Assembly: GCA_037974665.1 (NCBI GenBank)
Contig: CM075772.1
Location: 35,131,052-35,195,051, forward strand
Reading direction: 5' to 3'
From: Ehretia macrophylla
Lineage: Eukaryota > Streptophyta > Magnoliopsida > Boraginales > Ehretiaceae
Length of the DNA: 64,000 nucleotides
Below the pieces are notes generated by a model. The model did no database searches, was not told the origin of the DNA, and was given only the letters and a program-made list of their open reading frames with translations. Position 1 is the first letter of the stretch, and every line of letters begins with the position of its first letter. The position numbers and the translations under genes are program-made. This document shows, piece after piece, positions 1-13,241 of this stretch.

Positions 1-1637
1 ACCCTTCCCCCTTAAAACAATTGCGTCCTCGCAATTCTTCTTCCAATAGAACTCAGCATCATCTAAAATCCAACTCTGACTAGTCTTCATCGGTTGCTGG
101 GCAAGATAATATATAAGAATGCTCGTAGGAAATTCCGAATAGAAATTCCAATCAAGAATGCCGAGGAAATACCAACTAAAGACTGAAGCAAAGATACTGT
201 AAATATCATCAATACCACATACTAATGGCAGGAAGGGTACCGAAGGAATACCCTATTTAAGAATCTTCAATAGAAGTCTAACAAGTACCAAATAAGAAGG
301 TTAAGAGATAGCCATAGTAGATGCACCTCATGCAGTACTGACTACCGTAAATAGACCCAGCTGAAAGTTCTGTAAAGGAATATAGAGAAGAATACCAAAG
401 GCCAACCTCTAAATGAAATCTTCCAATCACTGTGTTCCTACCGCAACATCTTAGTAAAACAGCAAGTATAGATTCCCCTGAGTGGAAAGGCCGAAGGAGA
501 AGCCGTAAACAGTACAAGATAATATGTCCAAGTAGAATTCCTAGTGTAGGATCTTCCAATAAATGCCAATAAGGAAAATACTAGTAAAATGCCCGATAAG
601 AATTCCAAAGAATACCGTAAGTAATATGAGATAATGAGTCTGATAGGGATTCCAGTTACCAAACCAACTGAGGGATGCCAAAGAAAATACCCGAACAATG
701 CTCCAGTAAGAAAGTACCAAGAATTGCCCAATAAGTAATACTAAATAAATGACCATTAAGAATCCTAGAGAATGCCATTGAAGAATTTCCAATAAGGAAT
801 ACTAGTAACATTCCAATAAAGACCGAGACACATATTCCATAGATAATACCATGTAGTAAGTCGAACTAAAAACCCAATACCGAAGACTACCAAGAAGTGC
901 CAATAGAAGTCTCCAAAGAATACCCAGTAAGAAACCCAAGAATGCTACCAAGAGCCATCATACAGAAACCCCAGAGAAAGTTATCTTTTTATGATTGCCA
1001 TTCACAAATAAGAGTCTTAGAAGTATGCCAACAACTGAGCTCCATAAACAAACACCAACTCCCAAATAAGGCTAGTCAAATGCCATTCATTTCCTGCCAA
1101 TCCATACACCTTGAAAAGCCAGCGGTGAACCACTTCCTTCAGGGGAGGAAGAGGACTTACTTACCATTTCCATAGGACATGTATGAATGCCAATATATCA
1201 CAGTTATACACATGCCTTAAACTATTATGCAAGCAAGTTTACAAAAGAGTTGACAAAACCATTTAATCATCTAAGTCATTCAAACATGACAATCAATTCA
1301 AGCACAACACAATCAATTCAAATCACGGCACAACCAATTCAAGATATTCCAATACACACATTACAAGCAATACTTCAAGCAACTAACAATTCACGAGGTC
1401 GATTCGATTCACGAGGGCAATTCAATAAGTCAATTCGATAGACAACTAGACATTTCACCTTTCTTGAGAAACATTTAACATATAACACATAACTTTATCA
1501 CATAAGTGCATACATTCAAGTCAAGACACACAATCTCACATACAAGCATACACTTTCAAGACACACTTAACAAGCACACATTCAAGGGTCACTACCCACC
1601 AGACCGAGGACCCTGTCCCAGCTTATGAGCTAAACAA

Positions 1638-1649
1638 GCTCTGATACCA
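1638..1649 (-). other. Primer-binding site of element A (initiator tRNA-Met type)
   Basis: The minus strand reads TGGTATCAGAGC, the sequence complementary to the 3' end of plant initiator tRNA-Met. It lies two bases inside the 5' LTR. This primer is usual for plant chromoviruses. Confidence 0.85.
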
Positions 1650-1651
1650 CC

Positions 1652-4481
1652 TGTGACACCTCGATCCCTCTCGAGACCGGGAGTTCTATCAATCAATCTA
1701 ATCGTAACCCAATTCCAAACCCGGGCAGAATTTTAGGGAAAGACGGACAGAGTCTCCCCTGTTTCTAGGCAAATTGCAAAACCTGTAATAGCATATAAAT
1801 GGACCAACACCATGTCCAACCATACAAAACTTCCTCAAGGCCATCCGAGCCTCGGTTCTCAACAATTTAAACTCAACAAGTATACATACATTTCTAATTA
1901 AGAAAAACTAACCTATCTCTGTTCATTCATGACAAGTACATTCAACTAGACAATTAAACCATACAAAGCTACTGCATAAAATAAATTATCATGCCATTCT
2001 AATTCTTTTCCTTTGGACATTACAAACATGCATTGAAGTTAAGCTATGCTAACTGATTACATAACTAGCTTATCAATTTACCTCAACTATTTAGCTAATT
2101 TAAATTACATTTCTTTTAACAATAAATACATACAATACATAAAAGCATATATCTTGTATCTTTGGCAACTCAAGCCACATAGCACGCAAGACAACTCTTC
2201 AAGCACGAACTTTCACAAAATCACGAACTTTCCAGCTAACATGTCATTTCCTGAAATGTGGTGGTGAGGAGTGAGTATACACAACACGTATACTCAGTGA
2301 GGGCAAGACAGATATCAAATTAGAGAGAAAGAAATTCGTGCAATGCAAATAAGACAGTTAAGCAATATAACTGAGAAATAAGCAATCGAGACAAACAATC
2401 AATACAATAAGCAATTACTGAAAGCATTAACACAACCATTCAAAGCTATACCACACTTTGAAGGCTATGGTTCACTCTTACGAGCAATATACCATTTCAC
2501 GAGTGATACATCAATCTCGAGCTTGATGTTGACAACGATGACAATAAGCGCGTATCCACCTTATAACACCAGTTTGGAATACCGCAGAAGTATCCATCAA
2601 TCTACGACCCAAATCTCCCTAGGAGGCAACCCAAGCGAGAAGAGGGAATAGCAGCGGAGCTAGAGCAACCAACACTGGCAACCCAAGGCTACCCAAGGAG
2701 GCCCATCACTTACGCACGAGACACTATGCAATGCAAGACTCGATACAAGGCGATAAACAAGCAATAAAGCCACACGTGGGAGAATAACAAAGTAGGTTAC
2801 TCTCACACGCAATAGCAACAGTTGATAAGCATTTCAATCAAAATCAATTCAAACAAGTATATCAAGCAACTCTAAGCATTCTATAGACATAATATCAAGA
2901 AAACAAGTAAAATCACAAATCGGCCCCAACTATCAAAACACTAACATTTCCAAACGAGCCACGAGTTCTGGAAACCGACTTCGCCAATCCTCCTAGGTCA
3001 CCATAAGGCACGTCGAAGTACCCCGAAACCCTACTTTACCCTAGAATTCGCGCAAAGCCCCGATTTCTCTCTTTGCTCGTTTGAACTACAACTATACCAA
3101 CCAAACACCCAACCAACGCCATAATCGCACCAAAAGTGCTTCCATGGCCTCCCAAAACAATGCCAACACGCAAAATGAGAAAACGCCAAACTCGACCTAA
3201 ACGACCCTGACTTTCACTAAGTTGTTTTTCTAAGTTTTTCCATTACACATTCCAACTAAACCACACATTTAGGCATTCTAGCATATCTAGCATCCTCCTA
3301 CATCAACAGAACGTGTAACGAAGCAACTTCATCGAAACAAGGATTTACTATTCATAATTTACTATTCATTATACAATTTATATTTCAATTTCAATATTCA
3401 ACCGTAGAAAATGTTAAAAAGCTATAAATACATACTCTACAATCAACAAGGAACATTCTTTAAGCATTAAAATGATTAAACTAATGATCTACGCATAAAA
3501 TCCAAAAATCAAAGTTTAGATACAAATATTTCAAATGCGCAAATAACGATGAAACCCTCACCTTAGACACTCTTAGACGCTAGGAAAACCTCGTAGGATT
3601 CCTCGGAAACCACCCCGTGCAAGCTCACGCGAAGATTTGGCGATTTGATGAAGAAATTTTTTTTTTCTCTCTTGCATTTTTCAGCCATAAGCTTTTGATT
3701 TCAGCTCTCTTTTTTTTTGGGTGCTATTTTAGGCTTTTAAAAGATGGCACAAGGTCAAAATGGTCAAGGTTGGTCAATGCTCACTTAAGTTGGTCAAACT
3801 AGCTTATTTTATGCATTTTAAAGCTAAAACAACTAATGAAATATTAATTCTAGCTAACAATAATTAAAATATAAAATTTAAGACACCAAACACTAGTTTT
3901 CACTATTTGTTGAGGACTAGGAACCGCTCTCTAACTATCGCTCTCGATATGCTATGCACTTTGCGTCAACAAAGAAGTGACAATTAAATCTCAAAGAATC
4001 TAATAAATATATCATTTTTGGAAAGCATCATAGTTTAAAATTTACTCCGGCTCGGAGTTACTTTTCTCATTTATTTGAAAACCGAGTGATTTTAATGCAA
4101 AACAACCAAAACCGATTATTAAAATAATCAAGACAATCAAGGTAATCAATATTCATTTAAAATAATTAATTTAACTATTTTTAGAACATTTTAAAGAATT
4201 ATGAAGTTAATATTAAACTACAAATGAAGGTTAATATAAACACATAGTCAAATACAATTAAACCCTAACATTTAAGATAACACTTAATTAATCACAAGAA
4301 AGAAATTCAATTACTATAATTATCAGGAATAGGTAATAATCTTTTAATTATTCAATTTAAAACTACTAAATGCTTCCAAGAGGAATATTAAAATATTGCA
4401 AATTGGTTGCTTTAACTAATTAAACATTTAATCAAATGCAGCCAGGTGCTATTAAATGCATGCCGGGTTCGGGTTATCACA
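1652..4481 (-). repeat. 5' LTR of element A (family 1)
   Basis: On the minus strand the LTR starts TGTGATAACCCG at 4481 and ends GAGGTGTCACA at 1652, next to the primer-binding site. The length of about 2830 bp agrees with its relatives (K 2854 bp, D about 2619 bp). It carries the donor-like site near 3562, the stem-loop at 2273-2295 and the acceptor-like site near 2251, all on the minus strand. The outer end at 4481 is chosen because a second, partial LTR end follows it. An LTR of 3231 bp ending at 4882 is the alternative. Confidence 0.7.
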
Positions 4482-4882
4482 AGAATTCATTTCCTAACTA
4501 TCGCTCTCGATATGTTATGCACTTTACGACAATAAAAGAATAACAATTAAATCTCGAAGAATTTAAGAAAATATATTTTTTGTAAAGCAACATAGTTGAA
4601 ACTTTACTCCGGCTCGGAGATACTTTTCATTTCATTGAAAACCGAGCATTAAGATGCAAGAAAAATAAAACCGATTAACAAAAATATGAAAAGTAGTTGA
4701 TATTCCGTTAAAATAACTAACTCAAGTATTATTTAATTACTTCTAAAAGAGATAAGAAAATAATGCTAGAAGTGAATGTTTAACTTAAAAATAAACACGA
4801 AATTCAATGCTAACATTTAAGATGTCACTTAATTAAATACAATTAAATGCCATTAAATCCATGTCGGGTTCGGGTTATCACA
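4482..4882 (-). repeat. Stub of an older family 1 LTR
   Basis: Right after element A comes a second copy of the family 1 LTR end. It matches D from its GAATTCATTTCCTAAC stretch to the terminal GGTTATCACA and stops at 4882, where mitochondrial-like DNA begins. The simplest reading is that A jumped into an earlier family 1 LTR, leaving this roughly 400-bp end on the right. A tandem duplication inside the A LTR is the alternative. The missing part of the older LTR should lie left of the window. Confidence 0.55.
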
Positions 4883-6622
4883 CACATCCTACCAGAGGGT
4901 TATACCATACGGACAACATAATTATAAGGATATAGCACTTCTATTATATAATAAAGAGATAAGCAAAGATAAAAGAAAATCTCCTAAATAACTTGTGACT
5001 TGATGGTACTTGTTCGGCTGCTCCTGGCACAAAAAAATTCTTATCGAATCACTTTTTTCTTCAACTGGCCTACCAAAAAAGGCAACTAGCCTGGCAAAAA
5101 GAATCAACTTCAACTGGATTGACCTTGTTTGAGGGGTCTCCTAAGCTAAGACAGGCTTTTTCACTGGCCTGGCTAAGAGATTGCAAAGCTATAAAACAAA
5201 GTCGCCACAATATAAGCAAACTAGGCTACCACTACAACTCTAACCCAGGAATGGATTCTTTAAAAATGTCTTTTCCCAAGACTACCGCCCTTCAGCTATT
5301 GATGGATGAGGGTAAGGATCACATGGAGATTTGGTTGGGAGTGGAGTGCTATGTTAGCCAGTAGCAAGTGAGGGAACTATGGTCTGATGCAAGGAGTGAA
5401 ACCAGAGGCCAATAGTTGAGTTCATTACTACTAGAAGTCTCAGCTCCTCGCCGGTGAAATGGAAGCCCATAAATGATATAAGCGCGGAAGAAGACCTTCT
5501 ATTTAGAGATTCAATTCCGCCATTCATTCAGTTGGGGGAGAGGGAAAGTGGAGTCTTAAGCAGCAAGCATGAGTGAACAGAGACTGCTATTACCATGTCC
5601 CTAGCCTACTTCTTTCTTTGTTGCCAAAGTCTCAGCTTCTGTCAGCATAAAGGAAAGTTTTCACTGCCGTTGAGAAAGAAAAAATGCCCTAGCTTAGCTT
5701 CCTAGCATGAGACATCGGCTACGCCATAAGAGATTGGAATAATCCTCCACTTGTTAGTCAGGAAATATCACCACTCTGTGGGCTTCTTTCGCTGCACTCT
5801 TAAGCTATCGCTCACTTTACGAGTGCAACCAAGTTCAAGAAACTGTTAATTAAGATACTATGCTGGTATCTATCTAGGAGTCAATATATGTGAGAAGCTT
5901 CCTTCTTATACACATCCGAAGCAAGGATTAATCATCAGCATTAGAGGGTTTTGTCAGTCCTTGAAAGAACGTCATCACGAGTCATGACTCGATCATGGCC
6001 TTAGGCGGAATTGGTCCTGGCCGGAAGAACGAAAGATACCGGCAAGCACAGAATAGTTGTCCAAAGGGGTTTTGTAGAGTAGTCTAACCCCGGGTCAATC
6101 CTTGGAGCTTTTTCCATGTCCGACAAAGAAAACTTGGTACGAATCAGGGTCTTGTAATCCACTTCTCGTCTAACTAATGTACTTATATAATTAAAAGAAA
6201 CTATGGCTGTGCGAAGAATCCATAGTTACTAAGGAAGAGAGTCGAGCCCTTTCTGGTTACAGGGAAATAAAGAGAAAGAATCGAGTCACCGATAGCGTAT
6301 CTCTATAGATCCCAAGGAATTCGCATATAATATATGCTTTTTTGACTAGACTAAATTATTGATCTTGTCTTTCAACTTATCAAAAGTCGGACAGACAATT
6401 ACATAAATATATATTATATATAAGAGAGATGCGCACAATCTTGCTTTGAGATGACACGCCCAAATTAAAAGACTCACATGCCTTTCCTGGTGTAAGGGCC
6501 TTCGCTATCTCGTTTATTGGTCTAAGGCGCAATGCCTTTCCAATCCATCCATCAGTGAATCAATCAGTAATCCCCTTATCCTATTCAGGCTTCTAAGCCT
6601 TCTCCCCTTTTGGCCATCTTTT

Positions 6623-6653
6623 CCTCTCCCTATCGGTCGAGCATCTTCAAACC
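6623..6653 (+). repeat. Short dispersed NUMT repeat, type CATCTTCAAACC
   Basis: A clean copy: left half CCTCTCCCTATCGGTCGAG joined to right half CATCTTCAAACC. Other copies occur in both orientations throughout the mitochondrial-like parts. Confidence 0.8.
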
Positions 6654-7240
6654 TTGTCTCTCTCTCAGTCCATGGGCTAAGGTGCATTTGCCTTGAGATT
6701 CAGTGCCTTAAAACTCTTATAAGAAAAGAAAAGAATGAAGTTGCATCTATCTTTAGGACTGATTGTAGTGCTTTCCTCTGGCGTCTCAACAACTTTAGCA
6801 TCCCTTACTTTAGAAAGGAGTACTGCAAAGCTCCATAAGGTTAAGTTAGCAACTAGGTCTCCCTTTATGTTAGATTTGTACTGCGACATCGCAGCGCAAA
6901 TTGCTGCCCGGAAACCATCTTGCGGATTGAATAGTTCAACTATAAGGTCTTCGAAAGAATACGTACTAGGGGTCAGTACTAAAGGCTTTGTTAGGTAGTT
7001 CTCTGTTATAAACCCACCAAACCTAGTATCAAGACCAGAACATATTAGAATCTATTCTGAATGTCGCCACCGGACTAATTGACCGCCCTATCCTATTATC
7101 ACTCCTATGATTAGATCGCCCACAGGAAAAAACCTTCGTCATCGCCCGTTGCTGCTAACAAAGATTCTAAGCCTACATGATTTTACCCTTCTTCTAAACC
7201 TGACTTCCCACTTATGAAGTACTCGATTCCCGCAAGTAAA

Positions 7241-7271
7241 GGTATGAAGTAAGTCGACTAATAAGGAGATG
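7241..7271 (-). repeat. Short dispersed NUMT repeat, type TTACTTCATACC
   Basis: Minus-strand copy with the alternative right half, reading CATCTCCTTATTAGTCGAC and then TTACTTCATACC. Confidence 0.7.
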
Positions 7272-9673
7272 AAAGTCTTTTCTTTCTACTCTATAAGATA
7301 GACCATTTACTGAGAAGAGAAATGACCATGAACCATAAGCCCAGACGTCGTTACCTGGCCCACGTTTGTCGCTTTTGGGCTGTAGTTTACTAGCTCTGTT
7401 GTTAGATTAGATAGGTGTAGTAACCCCCTTTTTCTTTAGAATAAGATAGATTTGCTTTGTCTTCCGTGCTCGGGCTAAGCCCTTGCTTATCTCCCGTCAC
7501 CTATGGCTTGGCTATCTGCCTTTTCGACCAAGTCATATGGTAGTGGGGACAGCTGACCACCACTTACCCTGGCTTAGACGAAGACTTTCTTTGTTATGGG
7601 AAGGCTTCAGCCTCTGTCATATAGATATTAAAGTGAAGTTTGCTCCTTCTTTCTTCTGAATATCCCAGACGGTTGATCTCCTCGAAAAAGTTTGCCCAAA
7701 CCTTGTGAGTCAACAATGAGAAAATATACCCCTTCTTACTAGTTACTAGACGAGTTCTATCGCTGACTTGGCTATCTCGAAGCTGATCTTTGCGCTGCCT
7801 TTCCTTCTTTCTCTTGGTTTCCTATCCCCAGTTCTATATTTTAGACCTACTTCATACCTCGGACCCTATAGAAATACCAGCTCAATTACATCGATCATTT
7901 TCTTACAGTTAAATGATAGTTGGAGTCAAGAAAACAATCCAGTCAGTGTGAAAGAAATAAGCTTAATGTGGTTTCCCCTTCAAATGTCTATGCTAGGGCT
8001 ATCTCTACTTATGAGTAAGATACTTAGTCTTAACTAAGCTGTAGTCCTGTAATTCTCATGAATCCGCTGCCCTTGCTATTGATTTAAAATTGACCTAAGA
8101 AGCTGTTATGACTCGTTGCTTCAAACAATACAAGAGAGCTATTGAGCGGACTACCAAGGATTGCTCTGGTATTACTTCAAGCAGTGGGATCCTTTACAAG
8201 CACACTACTTGGAGGAGTGAACGGGTGCTGCTTTGGAGCTAAAGGCCTGATATTTCCTACATTTCCTAACTTAACAAATGCTTACAGTTGTTGAGTTTAG
8301 TAGCTTAGTTGGCTAGGATCCTTGGGAAGGAGCCGTATACAACAAGCGACTTAAGGAGTGGAAGAAGTGAGTGGTCAGTTTGTGTCACAATACCCCAGCC
8401 TTTGCTTCATTTCAGTAGTCCGAATGCGAGTCGAGTCTATGTTTTCTGATGTCGGCATCATCCTCTAATCCCAAACAAGTAAGAAAAAGGATTTCTAGTT
8501 GTAGTCAATTCCTTTCATCTAGCCCACTTGATTGAAAGATGGTCAGGGTGAATCCCTTCAGGCAATGAATAGCAGAAAACTAAAATGAAAATGAGAGCTG
8601 CAGGGGTTGCTTTACCTTTACCTCTTGGAGGAGTAGTGAGTTCATTCTTGGTCTAACTAGCACCGGAGAAGGAGGGCTAAGGACTTGGCTTTGACCAGTC
8701 GATCCTGCTTATTACCCCCCTCTTACAAGGTAGAGATCACGCATAGAAGAAAAAAGGGTCTGCAACCCATTACCTACTGCCTATGGATCCTACTCACGAC
8801 TATAGAAGGACATAGAAGCACTTTTTTCACTGCTACCTTAAGGCTTTCAACTGATTGAACTTATGTTCGATAGAAGTATGCCAAGTTCACTTCCTGCTTG
8901 CCTTGGAACTTATGTAAAGGTGCCAGATGGCCAGAGAAGAGTGAAGGGCATACATAGATTCAAAATAACCCTACTTGAATTTCCCATTTCCTATTTCGAT
9001 ACCTGCCACAGACTATTCTATACTGGGGCTATCAACTTCCACTGGATCTCAAGCCAAGGGGCTTAGCACATGCCTTTAGGTTTTTCTGCTATCGAAAGAA
9101 AATGGCTTGGAAACTATTAGAAGGCTTTTAACGAATCGAAGACTCATTACTGAAGTAATACAATAAGCGACTTCACTTTGCCTTACCAAAAGGAATAATA
9201 AGATATGAAATGAACTCCACTTGCTAAGGGAAGAAAGAAAATCAATTCCTTCCCGCGGGTGACGAGGGACACTTAGCCGACTAAAGCATGAAGAAGGGAA
9301 TTTCAAAAAGTATGACCATACCACAGCTACTTGAGGGCTAGGTGAGCAATTTGAAGAGGTTAGTTTAATTACTCTCCTCGAGAGCAAAATCAGATATCAG
9401 ATGCGCCGACCACCTTAGCTGCAAAAGCCGTAAATGCGAGGTTCTTATGGTGTTGATGACCCTCCTACTAGTAAAGCTTAGGGAGGTGGAAAGTGGAAGA
9501 GAGAGGTCGGACATAAAAGGATAAGAAGGCTCTCCATCTACTTTATTTATTTGACAGAGGCGGACTGAATCGTGTATGAGAATCTTTCGAAACAACAACT
9601 GAGAGTGACTGACCTATACCCTGAAAGAAGAAGTTTTCTCTGAAGGTGTTTACAAGCTTGTTTGATAGAACAA

Positions 9674-9704
9674 GGTATGAAGTAACTCAACCGATAGGGA
9701 GAGA
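9674..9704 (-). repeat. Short dispersed NUMT repeat, type TTACTTCATACC
   Basis: Minus-strand copy: CTCTCCCTATCGGTTGAG followed by TTACTTCATACC. Confidence 0.75.
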
Positions 9705-10389
9705 GTGGACTTGAAAGAAAAGTAGGCTTTAGCTTGAACAATGAAGTTCAAGGCTTGACTTTAATGTTAGGCTGGCTTACTTGAAAGACTCGCTTTACTT
9801 AAAAGGCAGATGAATGTCGTCGAGCAACTCATTCATAGCTTCGTGTAAAAGCTTGTAAAGGACATGGTGAAAACGTTCTTTCAACTTATTAGAAAAGGGA
9901 TTTAGACAATGCCCATTTAATTTCCTCATGGGTGATTACTCGCTATTTATCTAGTAATCCAATATGGTTTGAAGCGCTAGACGAATTTAGAGTCTGCATG
10001 GACTCAACACCGCCTCTCTTTTTCCCAAGGTCGCTGTGACTAACCAACTCAGGTCAAGCTATCAATCCCACCCCCTAGAACAAGCTACCAAGGAACCAAG
10101 CCTTTAAAAAGAAAGACCTATAGTGAAGGGCTAAGAGGTAGGAATTTCCGACATTGAAGCTGACCGAAAACTCCCTGAGCTGGTGTTCGCTGTTGCGGAG
10201 CTGCCAAACTAGTAAAGCACAAGCATTAGGAGTATGCTTCAAAAGCCAGACTAAATAGCTTGACAACTCTCGTTCGTAGATTGGAAGAGCTAAAGTAACT
10301 GTTTGTTGGGGCGCATGGACACTAAGATGGAATAGAACAGGCCTGCTAATATGCCCAATGTCCTTGCTGCAATATGATGAGAGCCTATT

Positions 10390-10420
10390 CCTCTCCTTAT
10401 CAGTTGAGCATCTTCAAACC
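10390..10420 (+). repeat. Short dispersed NUMT repeat, type CATCTTCAAACC
   Basis: Plus-strand copy with left half CCTCTCCTTATCAGTTGAG and right half CATCTTCAAACC. It lies just upstream of the LINE fragment. Confidence 0.8.
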
Positions 10421-10502
10421 TCTCTCTCTGTGTAGCTCATTTGAGGAGGCAAGAAGAAGTTGTCCTAGAGAGGGCGCAGAGTTTGGGTACCTCTTTAGGT
10501 AG

Positions 10503-11006
10503 ATAGGCAATCCACTAAGGTGTGATTCTCCCATCGTTCAGAGAGAAAGATTGGCCTATGTTAGGGTCTGCGTCGAAGTTATGATGAAATCAGAGTTACC
10601 AAAAGAGGTTATACTGATGAACATTTAAGGGATTAAAACTAGAATTCCAGTTGAGTATGAATGGGTTTTGGTACCAGCTTTATGTGGTGATTGTGGTGTT
10701 ATCGAGCACAAACCCGAGCATTGTAAAGCTGCGAAGAAGAAAGCCAAGCAGGTTTGTGTCCCAAAGAGCTCTCAAAATATATCCAATCCAAGAGTTCATA
10801 TGCAGGTGGGGACTAAAGTTTTTGATCAACTTGTCGATGTGATCATTCGACGAAGGCAGTACTCTTCTAGTCTAGGAGGAAGAGAATCTCACAAGAGAGG
10901 TTACAACTTTTATGTGCAAACATTCAATGCTCAATATGCCGAGTCCAATGTCCAACTGATTCCTAGAAAATATCCTCTAGAGCAAAGCAAGGATCCCCTT
11001 CAGTAA
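10503..11006 (+). pseudogene. LINE (plant L1-type) ORF1 fragment, copy 1
   Basis: One reading frame gives IGNPL, then RERLAYVRVCVEV, then VEYEWV, then a CX2CX4HX4C zinc knuckle (CGDCGVIEHKPEHC, 10682-10723) and KQVCVPK. This order matches the end of the DUF4283 domain and the zf-CCHC_4 knuckle in ORF1 proteins of plant L1-type LINEs, which bind nucleic acid. It is a fragment: the frame holds a stop (TAA near 10627) and no endonuclease or reverse transcriptase follows. The part after the knuckle, to 11006, I do not recognise. LINE pieces are known in plant mitochondrial genomes, so it may have come in with the NUMT. The segment duplication starts inside this fragment at 10629. Confidence 0.7.
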
Positions 11007-12022
11007 GTAGGCCGCAAGCCGCGCTCGATGTGCAAGGTCTAGCACAAACACTTTACACATTATCTCAAGAGGCTAGACCCCGATCTTCGCCAGTCCAAGA
11101 ACCTCTCCAAACGGGATACGTTCCACCCGTAGTCTCAGAAAACCTCTTGCAAATCAGCCAGGTTTCACCTCCCAACCCACGCCGGGTTATGTTCCTTAGC
11201 CCCAACCAGGCTCTTATCAGCCTTCTTGGAGGCATGCCAACAAGGTCTCAAGATGAGCTACTCACTTAGACTTCAGTGCGGGGATCAACACCCTTCCTAA
11301 ATAAAGGTCTGTTAGTCCTATCAAATTTGGCAAGGAATAAAAGGTCGGTGGCAACATCGGAATGCCTTATATAAGACTTTAAGTGCACCTTAACTACCTA
11401 TAATAGGACCGGACTAGGGATAAAATATCCCACACTGGAGGAATGGAAACACCTCTTTAACAAGCAAGCTACGCACCTTTGAGTTCCCTGGGCGTAGATC
11501 AGGCTAGTTCCCGAGTAAGTAGCTAAAGCAAGAGGGCAATCGAGCGTAAGTACGCTAAGTTTTTATATTATCTTATATAGGATAAGAAGATTGGTGTAGA
11601 ACTAGATCCTCTGCTAGAGTCAGAGTTGTTGTGTAGCCAAGTTCACCTACCCAATGCCAATGATACGAAGAGCTAGCTTTGCTACCCCATCTTCGGAAGG
11701 TGGAAGAGATTTTCCTTACAATGGAAAGTACGTAGATAGAACGATGGACATTCATTGGCTTGACCATAGCTCACTAGCATTACTCTTGCTCACAAGGGCG
11801 CAATACCCATTGCCCTCTTCTTTCGCTACACATTCACTGGCTTTAGAGCTAATGAATGATAATTACTGTAATTACGTAAGTGATCATAGAGACTAGTAGC
11901 ATGTTGGATAGAACACTCTCCAAAGTAGAGCTTTTCCTGGAATGGAGCGGCTAGAGGGCAGCGGAGGAAACGAGCTCAGCTTATATACCCTAGGGTTGCA
12001 GCTGTAAAACCATTATTGGGCC

Positions 12023-12090
12023 CTTCATACCTCGACCATTCTTTGTCGAGCATCTTCAAACCTCTCCCGTTGGTCGAGCGTCTTCAAACC
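12023..12090 (+). repeat. Short dispersed NUMT repeats, two in tandem
   Basis: Partial motifs (CTTCATACCTCGACC) are followed by TTGTCGAGCATCTTCAAACC and then TTGGTCGAGCGTCTTCAAACC. The same cluster occurs in copy 2 at 18066-18132, so it predates the duplication. Confidence 0.7.
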
Positions 12091-12189
12091 TTCATCTTAG
12101 GTCAAGTTCAGTTTCCTTTTTCGATTCGGAACTTTTAGTCGAGCTGATGGCGAGGTTGATTTTTTGTTTGAGGTTCAAGAGGAAGAAGA

Positions 12190-12220
12190 GTTTTGAAGAT
12201 TCTCGACCGATAGGGAGAGG
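12190..12220 (-). repeat. Short dispersed NUMT repeat, type CATCTTCAAACC
   Basis: Inverted copy reading TTGAAGATTCTCGACC then GATAGGGAGAGG on the plus strand. Its partner in copy 2 is 18231-18262. Confidence 0.75.
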
Positions 12221-13241
12221 AATGGACCTTATGGTGCTTTTACGAAAGTATGGTCACCGGCAGCTAATACCTTCTCGACACTATCGGACCTGAAATCCAC
12301 TCTCAATCGCTCTTTTTAGGTTGGCATAATATAGATAGAGAGTGCCAAGAAACAACACATACCTATCACTTTTGGAAGGTTTGGAACCCTTACTCAACAT
12401 ATTGTCCAAAAACCCGACATACCATTTTTTTTAGAGCGTATAAGGGGAAAAGAGCTCTTGCATCGTTAGCCGCTTCTCAGCATTTCCTACCTAAGTTGTT
12501 GACCATCACCTAACCTGAACTCACACGGGAGGCCCCACGCCGAGTGATTTTCCCCTAAAAAACTCTACATGGGATGTTCCGAAAATAGAAACATGTGATT
12601 TATTAAATTATAACCCATTTTGAGGTACAACCAGGGAACAACTATCAACTAGTTTGAAAAGTTATTCCATTTAGTAATGGAAGTCATCCGTTGTCACTTT
12701 CTAAGGAAAAGTATGGTAGCGGCGCTCGAGAATGTGGACAATCCTCCAGTGAAGACTTAATGAGAGGCTGAATTCAAAGACACCCAAGATCTACAAGAAT
12801 TGTACGAACATCTATGGAGTGTAGCAAGGAGCCTTGGCTTCCGTTCTCGTCACCTCACTCAATCCTACAGTGGAAACTCGAGTCGAGGCACTGCAAGCGA
12901 GCGAAGAAGCACTTCTTGTAACCAAAAACCTCATGGATCAGCAAAGGCTTGTTCTGGACCACATCGCGTTATTGACACTGCCAGCTTATTTTGGGATGAC
13001 TGCCACCTTCCTATTTGAGTAAGGAATGAATATCAGACCCTACTAACTTTCAACTGACGACCGGGCTTAGTGGTACTTGCGGCTTTTACTATTTCGGCTT
13101 GGATGGAAAATATTGGACAGGAAAGGAAAACTATCCAGCCTTTCAAGCCCTACTAAGTAAAGGGGGATGTATTGTTGGCTACTTCAACCCCACTTCTGCT
13201 CAACATCGATCCTCAAGTGGCGAAACACTCAATGCCCAAGC

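Larger units (their letters stand above)
1..4481 (-). mobile_element. Element A: LARD-like non-coding LTR retrotransposon, partial
   Basis: This is the right-hand part of a family 1 LTR retrotransposon read on the minus strand. Its 5' LTR is 1652-4481, its primer-binding site 1638-1649, and its internal region runs leftwards to a polypurine tract at about 3-16, so the other LTR lies just outside the window. The internal region is only about 1.65 kb and shows no gag or pol similarity. It is largely a degenerate string of short TATTC/GAATA-type motifs, as in element D. Long LTRs around a short non-coding interior are the definition of a LARD, a large retrotransposon derivative moved by proteins of a relative. 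Family membership is seen by alignment to D (39086-46049); dependence on a partner is inferred. Confidence 0.75.
4883..10502. other. Mitochondrial-like (NUMT) DNA without recognisable genes
   Basis: This stretch has the look of plant mitochondrial intergenic DNA: moderate GC content, no LTR features, and several copies of the short dispersed repeat also found near atp6 and ccmFN (6623, 7241, 9674 and 10390). The first bases, CACAT at 4883-4887, are probably the target-site duplication of the LTR stub to the left. I looked for common plant mitochondrial genes (nad, cox, rps, rpl and trn) and for plastid genes and recognised none. The open frames here are short and unlike known proteins. Mitochondrial origin is inferred from context. 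Confidence 0.6.

Noticed and set aside
897-1441. Open frames of 84-92 codons in the element A interior
   Set aside because: They are made of simple A/C-rich and short-motif sequence, lie antisense to the element, and have no resemblance to gag or pol.
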